Source: Heloderma charlesbogerti
Lineage: Eukaryota; Chordata; Lepidosauria; Squamata; Helodermatidae
Direction of reading: 5' to 3'
Length of the DNA: 64,000 nucleotides
Assembly: GCA_026122225.1 (NCBI GenBank)
Contig: JANEZZ010000520.1
Span: forward strand, 434,001-498,000
Part shown: in pieces, positions 53,568-56,500 of the stretch
Layout of the letters: the number at the start of each line of letters is the position of its first letter
Numbering within the stretch: the stretch's first letter is position 1
The notes under the pieces: model-generated
The model's input: only the letters and a program-made list of their open reading frames with translations
The model's database searches: none
What the model was told of the DNA's origin: nothing
Program-made: the position numbers and the translations under genes

Positions 53568-56500
53568 AATGGATCAGCCACCCATCTGCAGGGGTATGGC
53601 AGAGCCCCTGTAAATCCCTCTCCTTGCCTTGATTGATTGACCTGGCCCAAGCTGCTCTGCCGTGAGGCTCCGGAGGGCCCCCTTAAATCCTCCCCACCCC
53701 CGGCTGCATGCCACAGCTCAGCATGAACATTTCGAAGGCTCCAACCAACTTCCTTCAATACAAGCAAATGGGATTTGTGGCAGCGGGACCAGGGGGGGGG
53801 AGCTCATATCTCCCCCAATCCTTGACCAATCTTGCTGGATTTCAACCTCACTGCTAGTTAACACATTCTCTCCCAGCCTGGCAAATTTGGCAGCTTTCCA
53901 TCCATATTTTGCAAGACAGGTGGTTGGTTACACCTTTCCCTCTTTTTTCTCAACTTTTCACACTCAAAAACATTTTCTATCATAGCCTATGCACTAGAAG
54001 AACTCCCCACAGACCTATATCTCGAAGGGCGATGCTAACTTCCATCCATGAGGCCCTACATGAGGGGTGAATCCTTTTTCCCGATAACATCCCACAATAA
54101 GCTTTGCTATGCACCAAACCTAGCTATTCTGCTAGAAAAGTGTGTAGCTATGCATGTGCAAAATTTGAGGCAGATGGGACAAAGGGGAGGTCACCTATGC
54201 TCCAAAACTGACTTTTTGCCCCTATGGAAAATGCACAAAACAATGTTCCCAGCCATAACTATGGTGGCCCAACTGGGCCACCCACAATCAGCTCTACCTT
54301 TCTCAGTGCTAGAAGACCCCCAAGGCACTTACTATACGGAAAAGCCCTGTAATGGCTGTGGTGCCTGCCGGCCAGCTTTCCTCCCCTCTTGCCTGCAGGT
54401 TCTCTGCCCACATGCTGCTGCCCGTTTCAATGAGAGAGACACTGGTGGCTGCTGTGCCCATAGACTGCTGATCCCCCCCCACACTCAGTAAGAGAAAGAG
54501 ACTGCCCACATGCTCCCGTCAAGCCACCAATTCTACTCCTCTCCCAGAAAGACTGGTGGAAATTGGACATGATGCAACCCTACCCTTCAACATGCCCACC
54601 TGCCTGTACCCAAATATAACTAAAAACACCTACTGTCATGTGTCGGCTGCACAGACAGATAGTCATCATACTGTTGGTCATACTGCTGGTACTGGGATTG
54701 CTGGTCCTCAAACTGGGACTTCAGATCTTCGTATTGGGACGACTGATCCACATATTGGGCTTGGACTGTGTCAGCAGTTAAAAGAGCAAGCAAGCAAGAA
54801 TGGTTATGGACTTTATTATTAGTAGTATTAGTATTAATGATGATAATAACAACAATAATTTATTTCATTTCTATACTGCCCAGTAGCTGAAGCTCTCTGG
54901 ACTGTTTGCAACAATTCATTGGACAATAAAATAAAAATAAGCTGTCTACCTGTGACAATTCAGCAAACTGTGAACTATCAACATCCACCAAGACTATTAT
55001 TTATTAATGAATTAAAATGTTTTTATCCACCCTATCCATTAAATAGTACCCAAGATAGCCAACAAAAGCACATACAATCAATAAAATATTGGATTAAAAT
55101 ACAGAATTCAAAGCAGCAAGCAACCCCCTAGAACCATTTTTATCCCCTTCCTCCTTCAAAAACACACATAGACAAAGTTATTTTTGATTGCCATCTAAAA
55201 GGGAAGGGGCTAGGGAAAATCCTCTGTGGAGGGTATTCCAAATTATTTCAAAGGCAGCATCTTGCTCTTCCAATGTGGGAGACAGTATATGGGCAGGCTA
55301 GGCATACCGATCCAATTTGATCTCATGCTAGTAGGACTATGTGTTTCTCCCAATTGTAAACTGGCATTTCATCTATTGAATTAGGGAATTCACTCAACTT
55401 GACTCATATCATAGATGTACTACTCCAGGAATAGGTGTTTCACTGCTCTTCTACCAGAGAGCTGTCTAGTTCTAACTGGGTAAACCAGGGATTGTGCCTG
55501 GGACTTTTACTTTTTACATGTAATGCACATACTGTAGTACTTTTCCCCAGCTATTACTGATAATATTGTTTTGTTTTGTTTTTGTTTTACTTTCAAGTCC
55601 AGTTCACACAATCTGCAATCTGGCGATACCTTACATGTGCTGGAGCAACAAGGCCCATTCATACACCCTGCACATAGCTGCATGTCTTGTGGGTCTGCAA
55701 GCACACAAACATACAGGGTTGGATCCAGATTTAGTCAAAAGTAGAGTAGACCCTTTGAATTCAATGGGACTTAACTTAGTCATGACTAATTTAAAATCCC
55801 GTTGATTTTAAGGGGTTCATTCGACGTATGACTAAGTCTGGATCCAACCCACAGAGTGTCCCTTAATTCTGTGATCCCTCCAACCCTTTCTTGAAGTGGA
55901 AGGATCATGGATATCATATGCACATACATCAGCATCGTGTTACTTCATCCTCACGCCTCATCAACCCTATATACAGTATTACAAGATTACAGTGAACTGC
56001 TGGCCCTCAAATTAGCATACTACTACTGCCACATGCTTACTGTAACTGATTTGAAATTAGTTACAGTAAGCATGTGGCAGTAGTAGTGTGCTAATTTGTA
56101 GGATACCTAAAACATTGATGATAAAATCATGCTCTGAGAGCTGATGGTCTAAATGCTGCACATCCTTACGTAGGACTCAGTGCAACTAAGAATAGGAGCC
56201 CTGCTTGGTCAGAGCAAGGCATCATCTTAGTGCACAATCCAGTGTCCACAATGATCAGCAGTATGGTTCCAGGAAGTCTACAAGTAGGACATGGACACGA
56301 GACTCTCTCATTCCCACATTCCACTCCATCCCCACAATTGGTACTCAGATTTGAACTGCCTTTGAATAAGGAGGTTCCATTTTGCAATCATGGCCAATTG
56401 TCCAATGACTATTAGCCATGGTAGCCTAATGGAACCTCCATGTAGACATCTCCTCTACATTTTTTCCCCTAGTCCTCTTTTAAAGCCTCCTAAGGCAGTG

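Larger units (their letters stand above)
48625..54633 (-). other. Intron 2
   Basis: 6.0 kb. Contains a solo LTR (51566-52087), a (CT)n tract near 52148-52171, a LINE-like repeat (52550-52790), (CA)n (53016-53035), part of a CTTACATGGGAGTAAG repeat (53158-53225) and (AAC)n (53535-53567). 49000-51500 shows nothing recognised. No gene. Confidence 0.7.
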
